Assembly: GCA_947493285.1 (NCBI GenBank)
Contig: CANLQH010000002.1
Location: 576,062 to 640,061 of the forward strand
Direction of reading: 5' to 3'
Source: an uncultured Tenacibaculum sp.
GTDB taxonomy: Bacteria > Bacteroidota > Bacteroidia > Flavobacteriales > Flavobacteriaceae
DNA: 64,000 nucleotides
In this document: one piece after another, positions 26,268-36,399 of the stretch
Position numbering within the stretch: position 1 is the stretch's first letter
Layout of the letters: every line of letters starts with the position of its first letter
The notes under the pieces: model-generated
Told to the model about the DNA's origin: nothing
The model's database searches: none
What the model saw: the letters and a program-made list of their open reading frames with translations, nothing else
Made by a program: the position numbers and the translations under genes

Positions 26268-29200
26268 ATGAATAAAAAAATACTATTTATTAGTTTAATA
26301 GCTTTGGCTGTAGTCGGAGTTGTTTTTAAATCAATCAACAGTTCAGAAACAGAAGTTGAGAAATTAAGAAAACAACATGCTGAGTTTTTAAAGAATCATC
26401 CATATCAAAAAACAGGAGAACTTCCTAAAAAAGAAAGAAAGGCACAAGGGTTACCACCAAACGCATATTTTGAACAAAAATATCTTAGTGAAATAAATCC
26501 AGCAACTGGAGTAACGAATAAAGAAAATGTATATAAAATCCAAGAAAAGTTAAATAAACTTAGGCAAGGGTTAAAGACTCCTGGTGAAACTGGTAACGAA
26601 TGGGTAGAAAGAGGACCGGATAATGTTGGTGGACGTACTAGAGCTGTAATTTTTGATCCTAATGATGGAACCAATGAAACAGTTTTCGCAGGTGGAGTTA
26701 GCGGAGGTTTATGGAAAAACACAAACATATCTAACTCAGATTCTAAATGGGTTCGTGTAGGTATTCCTGATAATTTAGCTGTTTCGTGTATAGCAGTAGA
26801 TCCTAATAACACTCAAGTTTTTTATGTTGGAACTGGTGAATCATTTGTAAACGGTGAAATAAATGGAGATGGTTTATGGAAATCTACTGATGGAGGAAAT
26901 TCTTGGAATAGAGTTTTAGGAAGAGATATTCAAAGTCCAACAGTACAATACAATGTTAAATTAACAGTTAATTCTCCAATAAGTATAGCAAAAGATTATA
27001 TTGCTGTATTATCTAAGACTTTCGGAAATCCAGTTGATGGGTCAATAACTCATGATATAGTTTTGGCTAAAGACGATAATTCAGATACAACTATTTCTTC
27101 TACTGATGTTAACGATGCGTGTGATAATATTACGAATGCTTCAGAGTTAAATGGAAAAATAGCGATAGTAAGAAGAGGAGCTTGTAATTTTTCATTAAAA
27201 GCCCTTAAGGTACAACAAGCTGGTGCAAAAGCAATTATTGTTGTTAATAATCAAGATAATGCCCCATTTAGTATGGCTGCAGGGGATGATGGTCCTAATG
27301 TAACAATTCCGTCAATTATGGTAAGTAAAGTAGACGGAGAAAAAATAATTTCAGAATTAAGTTCAGGTTCGGTTAATATAACCTTAACAGAAGAAAATTT
27401 TGATGCTGTAAATGGTGTTTCTACAGTCTCAGGAATACACCATATAAACGACGTTGTTGTAAGAAATAATGGAGGAGTTTCTGAAGTTTATATAGCAGTC
27501 GGTGATGTGTTTTATAGTCATGGCACAACCTCTTTAGGAGGGGACTCTATAGGAGTGTATAAGTCAACAGATGGTGAAAATTTTTCGAAGCTTGAGTTGC
27601 CAAGAACAAATACAGTAAAAAATAACTATGAGCCTATTAATATAAGAGTGGCCTCGGATAAATCAATTTATGTAAGTACAACAAGAAGTTCATCGTTTGG
27701 AGATGGTGGAGGAGCAGTATTAAAATCTACAAATGGTGAGGATTTCAGTTTACTTCATACAGTTGAAAATGGGTTAAGAACAGAGATAGGTTTATCAAAA
27801 ACAAATACAGGGGTAGCTTATTTGTTAGTTCAAATGAATGATAATGATAACCCTGTAAAAATATTTAAAACTACTGATGACTTTACTACAGTTACAGAAC
27901 AAGTGTTACCAGACGATGTAGATAATGGTATACCATCTAATGATTTTACTAGAGGTCAATCATTTTATGATTTATTATTAAGAGTAGACCCAAATGATGA
28001 TAATATTGTTTATGTTGGAGGTATAGACTTATTTAAATCTTCTAACGGAGCAAGTAGTTGGGAACAAATTTCAAAATGGTCTAACAATAATAATCTAGGT
28101 GATTTAAATGTATCTTTAGTACATGCGGATCAACATGGTTTAGCATTTTCAACTTCTGGTAGTATGGTGTTTGGAAATGATGGAGGAGTATATTTTAGTA
28201 ATGATCAAGGAAAAAGTATAAATTCAAGAAATAATAATTATAATACACTACAATTTTATACTGTTGGTGTAGGTCCTTTATCTGCTTTTGGTAATAAAGA
28301 ATACTTCTTAGCTGGAGCCCAAGATAATGGAACTCAGTTAATTTCTGAAGCTACAAGTGGAATTAATAGTTCAGATAAAGTTCAAGGAGGAGATGGAGCA
28401 GCAAGCTTCTTTGATGTAGATGGAACTGATAAGTATTTTATTTCAAATTACGTTTATAATAGAAGCATAAACTTATATAATTTTAATAGTTCTAATTGGA
28501 CTACTATTAATGAAGAAAATGCTAGGAATGGAGATTTCATCAATCAAGAAGAATTAGATTCTCAATTAAATATTTTGTATTCTAATTATTCTAGTGGATC
28601 TAATTATTTAATAAGAAGGTATTCAGGATTATTAACTTCTACTATTAGAAAGAATGACATAGATAATGAATTAATGGATGCTGAGCCTTCAGTTTTAAAG
28701 ATTTCGCCATATACAACTTCTAGTAGTAAGTTGTTTGTTGGTCTTAAAAATGGTAAGGTTTTAAAAGTAGAGAAAGCAAATGAAGGTGTAGGTTCGTGGT
28801 CAGATATTACTGGAGATAATTTTGTGGGTACAGTATCTGATATAGAATTTGGTGAAAATGAAAATCAAATTTTTGTAACAATGCACAATTATGGAGTTGT
28901 AAGTATATGGTATTCTAATGATGGAGGAAACAATTGGTTAAATAAAGAAGGAGATTTTCCAGATATCCCTGTAAAAACAATTTTACAAAATCCGTTAAGT
29001 CGCAATGAGGTAATTATTGGTACAGATTTAGGGGTATGGAAAACAAATAATTTTTCTTCAGCTTCTCCAAATTGGAGCCAATCATCTAATGGTATGAGTA
29101 ATGTTATTGTTTTAGACTTAGATTTAAGAGACGACAATACTGTTTTTGCCGCTACTTATGGAAGAGGAATTTTTTCAGGTAAATTTGTTTCAGACCCTAA

Positions 29201-30263
29201 TGGAGATGATGATGGTGATGGGGTTAAAAATGGAGAAGATAATTGTCCTACGACTGCAAATGCAGACCAAAAAGATACTGATGGTGATGGAATAGGTGAT
29301 GTATGTGATAATTGTCCATCAGAAGCAAATGAAGATCAAAAAGATACTGATGGTGATGGAATAGGTGATGCATGTGATAATTGTCCAACAATAGCAAATG
29401 TAGATCAAGCTGATGCAGATGGCGATGGAACAGGAGATGTATGTGAAGATGCAGACGGTGATGGCGTTTTTGACGGTGATGATAATTGTCCTACGACTGC
29501 AAATGCAGATCAAAAAGATACAAACGGAAATGGAAAGGGAGATGTTTGTGATACCAGTTATGAAGATCAAAATAGTATTTCTATTGAATCTATTTCTGAA
29601 ACGTGTGTTGATGAAAAAGATGGAAAAATAATAGTAAAAGTAGAAGAAACATTTGTTGATTATACAGTTACTATTGATGGAGGGAAAACTCAAACAATAA
29701 CTGGGTCTGCCACAACAACTGCATATGAAAATTTAACACCAGGAGAATATGAAGTGTGTGTTAATGTAGATGGTAGAGATTATAAACAATGTTTTGTAAT
29801 TAATATTGCTAAATCTGAAGCTATTTCATTAAGAGCCGCTAAAAACCAAGGGTCTAAAGATTATACTATCTCGATGAACTCAGGTACAGCACCATATAGT
29901 GTTTATTTAAACGGCGATTTAATAGATACATATAATAATTCAACGTTTAACGTAAAAGTTGAAAAAGGTGGGGTTTTAGAAGTTAAAACTTCAAAAGAAT
30001 GTGAAGGTAAATTCTCTATGATAATTGATAACGTATTCTTAAAGCAGAATCCTGTTTTAGACTCGATAGATTTATTAATGCCGAATGATGCTGATGAAAA
30101 TATAAATGTAACAGTATTTGATATAACAGGTAAAGTTGTTTTAAAAAATAATATAAAAAGACAAGGAAATGAATTGTCTATACCATTTAACAATTTCAAA
30201 TCTGGTATTTATATTCTTAAACTAGGTAACGATAACACAAACACTTTTAAAATTTTAAAATAA
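26268..30263 (+). CDS. Large T9SS-secreted beta-propeller protein with PA domain and thrombospondin type 3 repeats
   Basis: A 1331-residue secreted protein. After an N-terminal signal or anchor segment ([20 protein letters not shown]), residues about 108-970 are a sortilin/BNR-like propeller: [34 protein letters not shown] and many S-T-D/N-G-G repeats. A protease-associated (PA) domain (about 240-365, with [11 protein letters not shown] and [13 protein letters not shown]) is inserted into the propeller. Next come Asp-rich thrombospondin type 3 repeats (about 976-1099) that bind calcium, a beta-sandwich, and a T9SS sorting domain (about 1258-1331). I find no peptidase motif. Likely a surface adhesin or a carbohydrate/protein-binding factor. 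Its stop overlaps the next start (TAATG). Confidence 0.85.
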   Translation: MNKKILFISLIALAVVGVVFKSINSSETEVEKLRKQHAEFLKNHPYQKTGELPKKERKAQGLPPNAYFEQKYLSEINPATGVTNKENVYKIQEKLNKLRQGLKTPGETGNEWVERGPDNVGGRTRAVIFDPNDGTNETVFAGGVSGGLWKNTNISNSDSKWVRVGIPDNLAVSCIAVDPNNTQVFYVGTGESFVNGEINGDGLWKSTDGGNSWNRVLGRDIQSPTVQYNVKLTVNSPISIAKDYIAVLSKTFGNPVDGSITHDIVLAKDDNSDTTISSTDVNDACDNITNASELNGKIAIVRRGACNFSLKALKVQQAGAKAIIVVNNQDNAPFSMAAGDDGPNVTIPSIMVSKVDGEKIISELSSGSVNITLTEENFDAVNGVSTVSGIHHINDVVVRNNGGVSEVYIAVGDVFYSHGTTSLGGDSIGVYKSTDGENFSKLELPRTNTVKNNYEPINIRVASDKSIYVSTTRSSSFGDGGGAVLKSTNGEDFSLLHTVENGLRTEIGLSKTNTGVAYLLVQMNDNDNPVKIFKTTDDFTTVTEQVLPDDVDNGIPSNDFTRGQSFYDLLLRVDPNDDNIVYVGGIDLFKSSNGASSWEQISKWSNNNNLGDLNVSLVHADQHGLAFSTSGSMVFGNDGGVYFSNDQGKSINSRNNNYNTLQFYTVGVGPLSAFGNKEYFLAGAQDNGTQLISEATSGINSSDKVQGGDGAASFFDVDGTDKYFISNYVYNRSINLYNFNSSNWTTINEENARNGDFINQEELDSQLNILYSNYSSGSNYLIRRYSGLLTSTIRKNDIDNELMDAEPSVLKISPYTTSSSKLFVGLKNGKVLKVEKANEGVGSWSDITGDNFVGTVSDIEFGENENQIFVTMHNYGVVSIWYSNDGGNNWLNKEGDFPDIPVKTILQNPLSRNEVIIGTDLGVWKTNNFSSASPNWSQSSNGMSNVIVLDLDLRDDNTVFAATYGRGIFSGKFVSDPNGDDDGDGVKNGEDNCPTTANADQKDTDGDGIGDVCDNCPSEANEDQKDTDGDGIGDACDNCPTIANVDQADADGDGTGDVCEDADGDGVFDGDDNCPTTANADQKDTNGNGKGDVCDTSYEDQNSISIESISETCVDEKDGKIIVKVEETFVDYTVTIDGGKTQTITGSATTTAYENLTPGEYEVCVNVDGRDYKQCFVINIAKSEAISLRAAKNQGSKDYTISMNSGTAPYSVYLNGDLIDTYNNSTFNVKVEKGGVLEVKTSKECEGKFSMIIDNVFLKQNPVLDSIDLLMPNDADENINVTVFDITGKVVLKNNIKRQGNELSIPFNNFKSGIYILKLGNDNTNTFKILK
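29238..29549 (+). repeat. 69-nt tandem repeats encoding calcium-binding TSP3 units
   Basis: Three 69-nt units lie in tandem at 29238-29306, 29307-29375 and 29376-29444, and a fourth follows at 29481-29549 after a 36-nt spacer. Each encodes 23 residues of the form DNCP..ANxDQxDxDGDGxGDVC. Units 1 and 4 begin with nearly the same 29 nt, so the array can expand or contract by recombination in frame. Confidence 0.85.
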
Positions 30264-30964
30264 TGAGAAAAGTAATAAAAACAATAGCATTATTTTCACT
30301 TCCTTTATTTGTTGCTTGTGGGGGAGGAAGTGAAAAGACTCCAGAAGTTGTAAATGAAGCACCGAGCAAGGTAAATTTAATATATCCTACTCCAAACTTA
30401 TTATGTATTGATAATACTATAGCTTTTGATTGGAGTGATGCAACAGATCCTAATAATGATAACATTAGTTATAAAATAGAGTTTTCTAGTAGTAGAAGTA
30501 TGTCTCCTATAGTAAAAACTGAAACAGTTAGTACATCAACTAAGTCTATTACTTTGGATAAAGGCACTGCATATTATTGGAGAGTTACAGCAACTGATAC
30601 TAAAGGTTTAGCAGGGAGTCCGTCTGACGTAAATGCTTTTTATACGAAAGGAGAAGGGGAAACTAATTCAGCTCCATTTACAGCAAAGTTAGTGAGTCCT
30701 GCTGATGAAAAATCAGATGTAGCTGCTGGAACAGTTACTTTAACTTGGGAAGGAGCAGATTCTAATGATGCTGCAAGCACTTTAAAATATGATGTGTTTT
30801 TTGGAGAAACTGCCGATTTAACAGATGAAAAAGTGGAAGGTTTGACAACACCAACACATAATGAAGATGTAGTAAGCGGAAAAACATATTATTGGAAAAT
30901 AAACACTATAGACCCATCAAATTCAAAATCTATTGGTCAAGTATGGAGTTTTACTGTTAATTAA
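30263..30964 (+). CDS. Lipoprotein with two Fn3-like domains
   Basis: A 233-residue lipoprotein ([19 protein letters not shown], Cys19, followed by GGG as in exported Bacteroidetes lipoproteins). Two fibronectin III-like repeats follow: about 35-128 and 135-233, each with an F/L-x-W strand (AFDWSDATDPNND and TLTWEGADSNDA) and a Y-Y-W-R/K strand. G-rich residues right after the Cys may act as a lipoprotein export signal for the cell surface. The ATG shares its A with the stop codon of the large T9SS gene, so translation is coupled; the lipoprotein may be a surface partner of that protein. A strong terminator follows. Confidence 0.85.
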   Translation: MRKVIKTIALFSLPLFVACGGGSEKTPEVVNEAPSKVNLIYPTPNLLCIDNTIAFDWSDATDPNNDNISYKIEFSSSRSMSPIVKTETVSTSTKSITLDKGTAYYWRVTATDTKGLAGSPSDVNAFYTKGEGETNSAPFTAKLVSPADEKSDVAAGTVTLTWEGADSNDAASTLKYDVFFGETADLTDEKVEGLTTPTHNEDVVSGKTYYWKINTIDPSNSKSIGQVWSFTVN

Positions 30965-31314
30965 TTTCACTATTCTATCTCGTAATAGAATTTAACGAAA
31001 GGAGATTAGATTATTAATTAAATTTATTTAAACCAGAGAAATTAATTTCTCTGGTTTTTTATTATCTCTAATAGTTAATGTTTTAAGATTACTTTTAAGC
31101 ACGTCGCACAAGTAGTATAAAACACTTTTTAAGAGCTTAACTTGTTATTAATAAAAAGATCAAGCTATTATTATAAGTCTGTTTAATAGCGCTCTTATTT
31201 AAGTTAACCCCTTATTTTGCAACTAGATTCTTCAAATTAGATTTAAAAAATCAATAACAAATTCTGCACTTTCTATAATTACTTTAATAATAACTGATAT
31301 CATGTTTTTAGTTT
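30965..31314. other. Gap after the lipoprotein gene: terminator, otherwise nothing recognised
   Basis: The first part holds the terminator at 31030-31060. The remaining 250 nt are AT-rich, with scattered stop codons in all frames, no TAnnTTTG element that points to a gene and no structured RNA that I can recognise. Confidence 0.5.
31030..31060 (+). terminator. Intrinsic terminator after the Fn3 lipoprotein gene
   Basis: A perfect 28-bp palindrome (AAACCAGAGAAATT and its complement) at 31030-31057, followed by T residues. Confidence 0.9.
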
Positions 31315-31704
31315 TTATTGAATTTTTCCATTTTTAATAATAATTGTTTCTGAGTCATCTCCGTTTATAAACTCGAGTTCTAATAAATCAACTTTATTAA
31401 ACCCTTTTATTTTAGACGATAATAAATCTTGAATTTTTTGTGCTTCTTTTTTAGCAGAAGAGAATTTACAGTCTACTAATTGATATTCTCCTTTTTCAGT
31501 ACTTAGTCCGTTAGAACCAAATTGAACTCCTTTGGCGTAAATAATTTGATTTACTTCTTTACAATTGCAATTATCTTTTAATACTTCTGTAATTTTTTTA
31601 GATCTATCTGTACTTTTTATTGATGAAGTAACGGTATATCCAAATAACCCACCAAGACATAAAAAAAGAATCATTGTTAATATTTTTTTAGTTGTTTTTT
31701 TCAT
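31315..31704 (-). CDS. Small exported or membrane-anchored protein of unknown function
   Basis: A 129-residue protein with one N-terminal hydrophobic segment (residues about 8-27, ILTMILFLCLGGLFGYTVT) that is either a signal peptide or an anchor. The mature part has three cysteines, two close together in DNCNCKE and one in LVDCKFSS, and a lysine-rich middle. I recognise no family. A possible promoter (minus strand TTG at 31772-31770, N20, AATATTTG at 31749-31742) is one base off consensus. It stands between a plus-strand operon and the AraC/TPR regulator with no functional link visible. Confidence 0.65.
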   Translation of the reverse strand: MKKTTKKILTMILFLCLGGLFGYTVTSSIKSTDRSKKITEVLKDNCNCKEVNQIIYAKGVQFGSNGLSTEKGEYQLVDCKFSSAKKEAQKIQDLLSSKIKGFNKVDLLELEFINGDDSETIIIKNGKIQ

Positions 31705-31882
31705 GGTTAAAAAGAATTTGTGTTCGTTTTGATTTCTGAAACAAATATTTAACTTAAAAAGACATATTACAAGGAAAGTAACCCCAGTTTTAGGAAAATA
31801 GGGTGCCTGAGATTGTTTGTAATTTACTGTATTTAAGCGGTTTAATCATATTTAGAGAAGGTTGGCTAATTTAAAAAAGAAG

Positions 31883-31910
31883 AAACCCTAAATTCGTAAA
31901 TTTAGGGTTT
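31883..31910 (-). terminator. Intrinsic terminator of the five-gene holB operon
   Basis: AAACCCTAAATT and AATTTAGGGTTT form a 12-bp stem around CGTA, 24 nt beyond the stop of the regulator gene, with a T-rich stretch after it on the minus strand. Confidence 0.8.
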
Positions 31911-31934
31911 GTAATGATTATTTTAATTTAAAAA

Positions 31935-33680
31935 CTAAGTAATTAAGTTCAGTTTTTTAATATAAACTGATGGTAATAAACCAGTTCTTCTTTTAAAGTA
32001 TTTTGTAAAAGAGTCAGGACTTTTATAACCAATATCTTCTGAAATAGATTGTATAGAATAAGATCTAAATCGAGTATCTTCTTTTAATTTTAAAATAGCA
32101 TAATTGATTCTTAAATCATTAATGTATGTATTAAAATTCTTTTGGTGATGTGAATTTATCGCTTTAGATAAATAAGAAGTGTTTGTTTTAATTTTCTTAG
32201 CTACGTTATAAGAATTACATTCTTGTTTTAAATAATAGTGTTGCTCTTCGATTTTTTGTAAACCAGTTAAAATTTCATCAAACGTTTCTTTGTTAATGTC
32301 AGATATAGATTTTTCTTCTAAAACTTCATCTTTAGTATCTACTAATTTTTGTTGTTGCTCTAGAGATTCTATTTTAAGTAATAATTCTTGGAATTTTTGA
32401 GCGTTATCTTTTCTTTTTTTTGATAAATGGAGTAAAAATAAAAGTAACAATAAGATAAAAATTGAACTCCCAATAACGTAAAAAATAGTTCTAGTTTTTT
32501 GTAATTCTTTTTCTAATTCTAAATCAGAAACTTTTTTTGAATGAAAAGAAGTTAAAATGTCTTTCTTGCTGTTTTCAAATGCTTTTTGATTTAGAACATA
32601 TTTTTCATAGTATTCATTTGACTTTTGAAGGTTTCCAGATTGCTTATAAAATTTAGCAAGTGTTTTGTAATCATTTACTAAAAAATACTCTTTAGTATTT
32701 TGCTTTTTAGCAGCAATACCTTTAAGCATTACTTGAATAGCTTTGTTGTATTTTTTTAATTTAAAATAACATTCAGCCAGGTTTTCATAATAAAAAATTG
32801 AACCAGCAACATTATCATAATTATCAGCAAGTTTTTGGGTTTCTTCTAGATATGATAACGCTTTTAAAAACTTTTTTTTCTCTAAATAAACTTTCCCTTT
32901 TTGTTCTGTGAAACGAATTTCAGCATATTTAGTAAAAACATCTAAACCTTCTTTTTCTCCTTGGGTTAAAATCCATAAAGCAGAATCTTTTTTATTAAGT
33001 TTTAAATAAGAATTACTAATGTCTATAGATATTTCTCCTCTATTGTATTTTTTGTTTCCATCACTAATTGTTTTAGAGTTTTTTAAGCCATTATATGATT
33101 CATATTCTTTTACTAAAGAGCTTCTATAGTCTCCTACTTTAAAATGTAAATTAGCTATAAGCGTAGGCATTATAACTTTATAAAACTCTAAGTCTTTTTC
33201 TTTTGCTATTTTTTCACACTTATAAAATATGTCAAAAGCCTTTTTAACCTGCCCAATATCTTCATAGTTTTGCCCCATTTGAGCTAAGACTTCAATTTCA
33301 GTGATTTTTGCTTCTTCTAGTTTTTTTAATATTTCAGGATTAGTTACTTTTTTTAATAATGATAATTCTTTTTTAAAGAAACTGTTAGAAGTTTTAAACT
33401 CAGAAAGATACTGATTGTTTGTTCTCCCAAGAAAATGTAATGTTGATATAATTCTAAGGGTATCTTTTTTTTCTTCAGCAAGAGATAATATTGTTTTAAA
33501 AAAAGGTATAATATTTCTTTCATTCTCAGATTTTAGATATTTCTTAACCGAATCTTTGCTATGTACTCTAATCAGCTCATTATGATATATAGAGTCTGGA
33601 TAAGTTTGTTGTCCATTAGTAGTTAGAACTATAATGAAAAGGAAAAAAGGGAGCGCAAAAAATTTAAAATAACATCTCAT
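31935..33680 (-). CDS. Membrane-bound TPR protein with C-terminal AraC-type HTH
   Basis: A 581-residue regulator with the layout known from Bacteroidetes. It opens with a signal peptide (MRCYFKFFALPFFLFIIVL), then has TPR-like helical repeats outside the cytoplasm (about 60-370, for example YYENLAECYFKLKKYNKAI), one transmembrane segment (about 399-422, IFYVIGSSIFILLLLLFLL), a coiled coil and an AraC-type DNA-binding domain (about 490-578, ending YKSPDSFTKYFKRRTGLLP). It should sense something in the envelope and act on DNA near the membrane. It is the last gene of a tight minus-strand operon, 1 nt after the enoyl-CoA hydratase gene. Target genes are unknown. Confidence 0.88.
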   Translation of the reverse strand: MRCYFKFFALPFFLFIIVLTTNGQQTYPDSIYHNELIRVHSKDSVKKYLKSENERNIIPFFKTILSLAEEKKDTLRIISTLHFLGRTNNQYLSEFKTSNSFFKKELSLLKKVTNPEILKKLEEAKITEIEVLAQMGQNYEDIGQVKKAFDIFYKCEKIAKEKDLEFYKVIMPTLIANLHFKVGDYRSSLVKEYESYNGLKNSKTISDGNKKYNRGEISIDISNSYLKLNKKDSALWILTQGEKEGLDVFTKYAEIRFTEQKGKVYLEKKKFLKALSYLEETQKLADNYDNVAGSIFYYENLAECYFKLKKYNKAIQVMLKGIAAKKQNTKEYFLVNDYKTLAKFYKQSGNLQKSNEYYEKYVLNQKAFENSKKDILTSFHSKKVSDLELEKELQKTRTIFYVIGSSIFILLLLLFLLHLSKKRKDNAQKFQELLLKIESLEQQQKLVDTKDEVLEEKSISDINKETFDEILTGLQKIEEQHYYLKQECNSYNVAKKIKTNTSYLSKAINSHHQKNFNTYINDLRINYAILKLKEDTRFRSYSIQSISEDIGYKSPDSFTKYFKRRTGLLPSVYIKKLNLIT

Positions 33681-33681
33681 T

Positions 33682-34464
33682 TTATGCTCCAGGAAACTCT
33701 GGTTTTCTTTTTTCTAAGAAAGCAGTTGTCCCTTCTTTAAAATCTTCGGTACCAAAACAATCTCCAAACTCAGCTATTTCTGTTTCATAACCATTTACAC
33801 CATCTTTAAAATTATCATTTACGGCTCTAATAGCGGCACTAATTGCAACAGATGAGTTTCTCATAATTTTTGAAGCTAACTTCTCAGCCAAAGGTATTAG
33901 TTCTTCTTGTGTAACAACGTGATTTACTAAGCCACAATCTTTAGCTTCGTCTGCAGAGATCATTCCAGCCGTCATGATTAATTCCATTGCTTTTCCTTTC
34001 CCAACTAATTGAGGTAAACGCTGCGTACCTCCGTAACCAGGAATTACACCTAAAGAAACTTCTGGTAAGCCCATTTTTGCATTATCAGAAGCAACTCTAA
34101 AATGACTTGCCATTGCTAGTTCTAATCCACCACCTAAAGCAAAACCATTGACAGCTGCAATAACTGGAGTAGATAAGTTCTCAACCAAATTAAACAAAGA
34201 CTCTTGCCCTAATCTAGCTAATCTACCACCTTCCTCTACAGAGAAATTTGCAAACTCAGAAATATCTGCACCAGCAACAAATGCTTTTTCACCACTACCC
34301 GTGATGATAATTACTTTTACATTTCTATCATCCTCTAAAGTTTTAAATGCTGTGCTTAATTCAGCAATAGTAGCTGAGTTTAATGCATTTAATTTTTTAG
34401 GTCTGTTGATTGTGATTTTTGCTAATCCGTTAGCAATATCAACTAAAATATTTTCAAAATTCAT
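33682..34464 (-). CDS. Enoyl-CoA hydratase/isomerase family protein
   Basis: A 260-residue crotonase-fold enzyme. The oxyanion-hole segments AFVAGADISEF (61-71) and GFALGGGLELAM (107-118) are intact. Both catalytic glutamates of true hydratases are present, E115 in GGLELAM and E135 in LPEVSLG, followed by GVIPGYGGTQRLPQLVG. It should hydrate trans-2-enoyl-CoA in beta-oxidation or in a related degradation pathway. No other beta-oxidation gene is nearby; the neighbours are a sensor kinase (4-nt gap) and a TPR/AraC regulator (1-nt gap). Confidence 0.93.
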   Translation of the reverse strand: MNFENILVDIANGLAKITINRPKKLNALNSATIAELSTAFKTLEDDRNVKVIIITGSGEKAFVAGADISEFANFSVEEGGRLARLGQESLFNLVENLSTPVIAAVNGFALGGGLELAMASHFRVASDNAKMGLPEVSLGVIPGYGGTQRLPQLVGKGKAMELIMTAGMISADEAKDCGLVNHVVTQEELIPLAEKLASKIMRNSSVAISAAIRAVNDNFKDGVNGYETEIAEFGDCFGTEDFKEGTTAFLEKRKPEFPGA

Positions 34465-34468
34465 TTGA

Positions 34469-35929
34469 CTAAGTTTTTGGTAAAATTACGGTAAAAACAG
34501 TTCCAATTCCTTCGGTAGAAGTAAAGCTGATAGAACCATCATACGCTTCAATTATATTTTTTATCATTGGTAAACCTAATCCCATTCCACTTGTTTTAGT
34601 GGTGAATTTAGGCTCGAAAATTAATTCTTTATTTTTATTTGTAATACCTTTTCCGTTATCAGAAACAGTAATTTTAACGTTGTTTCCTTCTGAAGCTACT
34701 TTTACTTCAATCTTAGGATTGTTTTCATCTTTTTTAATAGCTTGAGTAGCATTTTTAACAAGGTTCGTTAAGATTCTAACCAATTGCGTTTTGTCTAAAC
34801 TAGCAAGTATTTCTGATTCTTGTGGTATGTAGTGAATATAATCTTCAGTAAAAATATCTAAAGAGTGTTTTACAACATCGACAACATCAAGTTTTTCGCG
34901 ACGTTGTGTAGGCATTTTAGCAAAATCGGAAAAAGCAGATGCAATAGAACTCATTACATCTATTTGTTGAATAAGTGTTTCACTATATTCAGACATTTTT
35001 TCTTTGATATCTGGATCTTCCGGGTCAAACCTTCTTTCAAAGCTCTGTACAGAAAGCCGCATTGGGGTTAATGGATTTTTAATTTCGTGGGCTACTTGTT
35101 TTGCCATTTCTCTCCAAGCTTGCTCACGCTCACTTCTCGCTAGTCTTACTGCACTATCCTCTAGTTGGTCAATCATATTATTATATGAATCAACTAAAGA
35201 GTTTATTTCTGAACTCGCAGAATTTAACGTGATTTTTTCGTTACGCTTATTTAAACGAGTTTCCTTAATCTTTTCAGAAATTGTTTGGATAGACCTAGTA
35301 ATATAACTTGACAAAAAATAAGCTAAGGCAATTGCGATAATAAACATTAAGAGGTATACAAGAAGTAAACGAGAAATAAACTCTCTAAGCTCCTGTTTTT
35401 GTTCTTCGTTGTCTTGTGCTATTTGTAGTTCTAATATTCCTATTCGTTTAAATCGAGTATCGTTTATATAGGTGTAAGAAGACTGATAAGTAATTCCTTT
35501 GTCAGTTCTACTTTTTAATATTTTATGATTAGAATTATTAGCAAGTTCAGTAATTACCTCAGGAAGTAAATTGGTACCTTCTTTTTTATCAAAATTATAA
35601 GGGATCGATGATTTTAAAAGATGACCATTCATGTCGTAGATAGACACGGTAAGTTTATGTACATAAGCTATATCGTAAATTCTATCCTGAAAAATTTTAG
35701 CTAAATTATTAGTAGTAACTGGGTAAGTGGTTTTACGTTTTAGTTCAATTTCTATATCGTGCTTTGTGGCACTTTCTTTTCTGTTAAAACGTTGTATATT
35801 ATACTCGTCAGTCTGTTCTCCATATTGATATATGGTTACAGATACAATTAAAATAGATGCCAACAATACTAAAAGTATCATTGATAAAAAGATTCTAATT
35901 CGTAGCGATATATTGTTAAAGTTTAGCAA
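34469..35929 (-). CDS. Sensor histidine kinase, NtrY-like
   Basis: A 486-residue membrane kinase. Transmembrane segments at about 13-35 and 187-208 enclose a periplasmic sensor region of 150 residues. A HAMP domain (about 205-262) leads into the HisKA domain with H281 in AHEIKNPLTPM, the phosphorylation site. The ATPase domain has the N box (LTNLVKNATQAI), G1 (SDNGKGI) and G2 (SGMGLGLPM). The AHEIKNPLTPM motif is typical of NtrY-type kinases. No response regulator gene is adjacent, so its partner is elsewhere. It sits inside a housekeeping operon, 6 nt after a lipoprotein gene and 4 nt before the hydratase gene. Confidence 0.93.
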   Translation of the reverse strand: MLNFNNISLRIRIFLSMILLVLLASILIVSVTIYQYGEQTDEYNIQRFNRKESATKHDIEIELKRKTTYPVTTNNLAKIFQDRIYDIAYVHKLTVSIYDMNGHLLKSSIPYNFDKKEGTNLLPEVITELANNSNHKILKSRTDKGITYQSSYTYINDTRFKRIGILELQIAQDNEEQKQELREFISRLLLVYLLMFIIAIALAYFLSSYITRSIQTISEKIKETRLNKRNEKITLNSASSEINSLVDSYNNMIDQLEDSAVRLARSEREQAWREMAKQVAHEIKNPLTPMRLSVQSFERRFDPEDPDIKEKMSEYSETLIQQIDVMSSIASAFSDFAKMPTQRREKLDVVDVVKHSLDIFTEDYIHYIPQESEILASLDKTQLVRILTNLVKNATQAIKKDENNPKIEVKVASEGNNVKITVSDNGKGITNKNKELIFEPKFTTKTSGMGLGLPMIKNIIEAYDGSISFTSTEGIGTVFTVILPKT

Positions 35930-35935
35930 TTTCTT

Positions 35936-36397
35936 TTACTCTAATCTTTTTGTTTTCATTATTAATGTATCGTCAAACTCACCGTCATTATCCCAGTCGT
36001 AAATTACTTTTCCAGTAAAGCCTTCGTCAGTTTTCTTAATTGAGTACCAAGCTTGTACTTGTTTACCAAGATATGGATAATCTACATATAAGCTATCTCC
36101 TTTTGTTTTCCATGTTCCGCCAGTTTCACCAACTTTTTTACCATCAGGTTGTTTAAACCATGCGGAAAACGTTCCGTCTTTTTTATAAGCTGATTGCGCT
36201 CTACCAACATTAGGTTTGCTAAAATCATCTTCGAAAACAGAAGTGCTATCTGTTTTGTTAACTGTTGGCATTTCAATTTTGATGTATTCGGTTTGCCAAT
36301 TACCAATCATAAAATCATTCAACGATTTTTTTTCTGGTTTACAGGCAGCAAAAAGCATTCCGAAAATAAAGGTGAAAAGTATAAGTTTTGTTTTCAT
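35936..36397 (-). CDS. Lipocalin-like lipoprotein
   Basis: A 153-residue lipoprotein (MKTKLILFTFIFGMLFAAC, Cys19). The mature part, with FMIGNWQTEYIKIE near its start and strands such as KKDGTFSAWF, GGTWKTKGDSLYVDY and TGKVIYDWDNDGEFDD, looks like a small lipocalin/DUF-type barrel in which GxW begins the first strand. No binding residues can be assigned. It lies 2 nt after holB and 6 nt before the histidine kinase gene, so it may be co-expressed with the kinase and could feed it a signal, though that is only inferred. Confidence 0.75.
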   Translation of the reverse strand: MKTKLILFTFIFGMLFAACKPEKKSLNDFMIGNWQTEYIKIEMPTVNKTDSTSVFEDDFSKPNVGRAQSAYKKDGTFSAWFKQPDGKKVGETGGTWKTKGDSLYVDYPYLGKQVQAWYSIKKTDEGFTGKVIYDWDNDGEFDDTLIMKTKRLE

Positions 36398-36399
36398 AA

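Noticed and set aside
29238..29549. CRISPR-like array
   Set aside because: The repeats are in frame, encode TSP3 units and have no unique spacers.
29319..29693. Open frames on both strands inside the TSP3 repeat region
   Set aside because: They arise from the periodic Asp-rich repeat of the real gene and have biased, low-complexity sequence.
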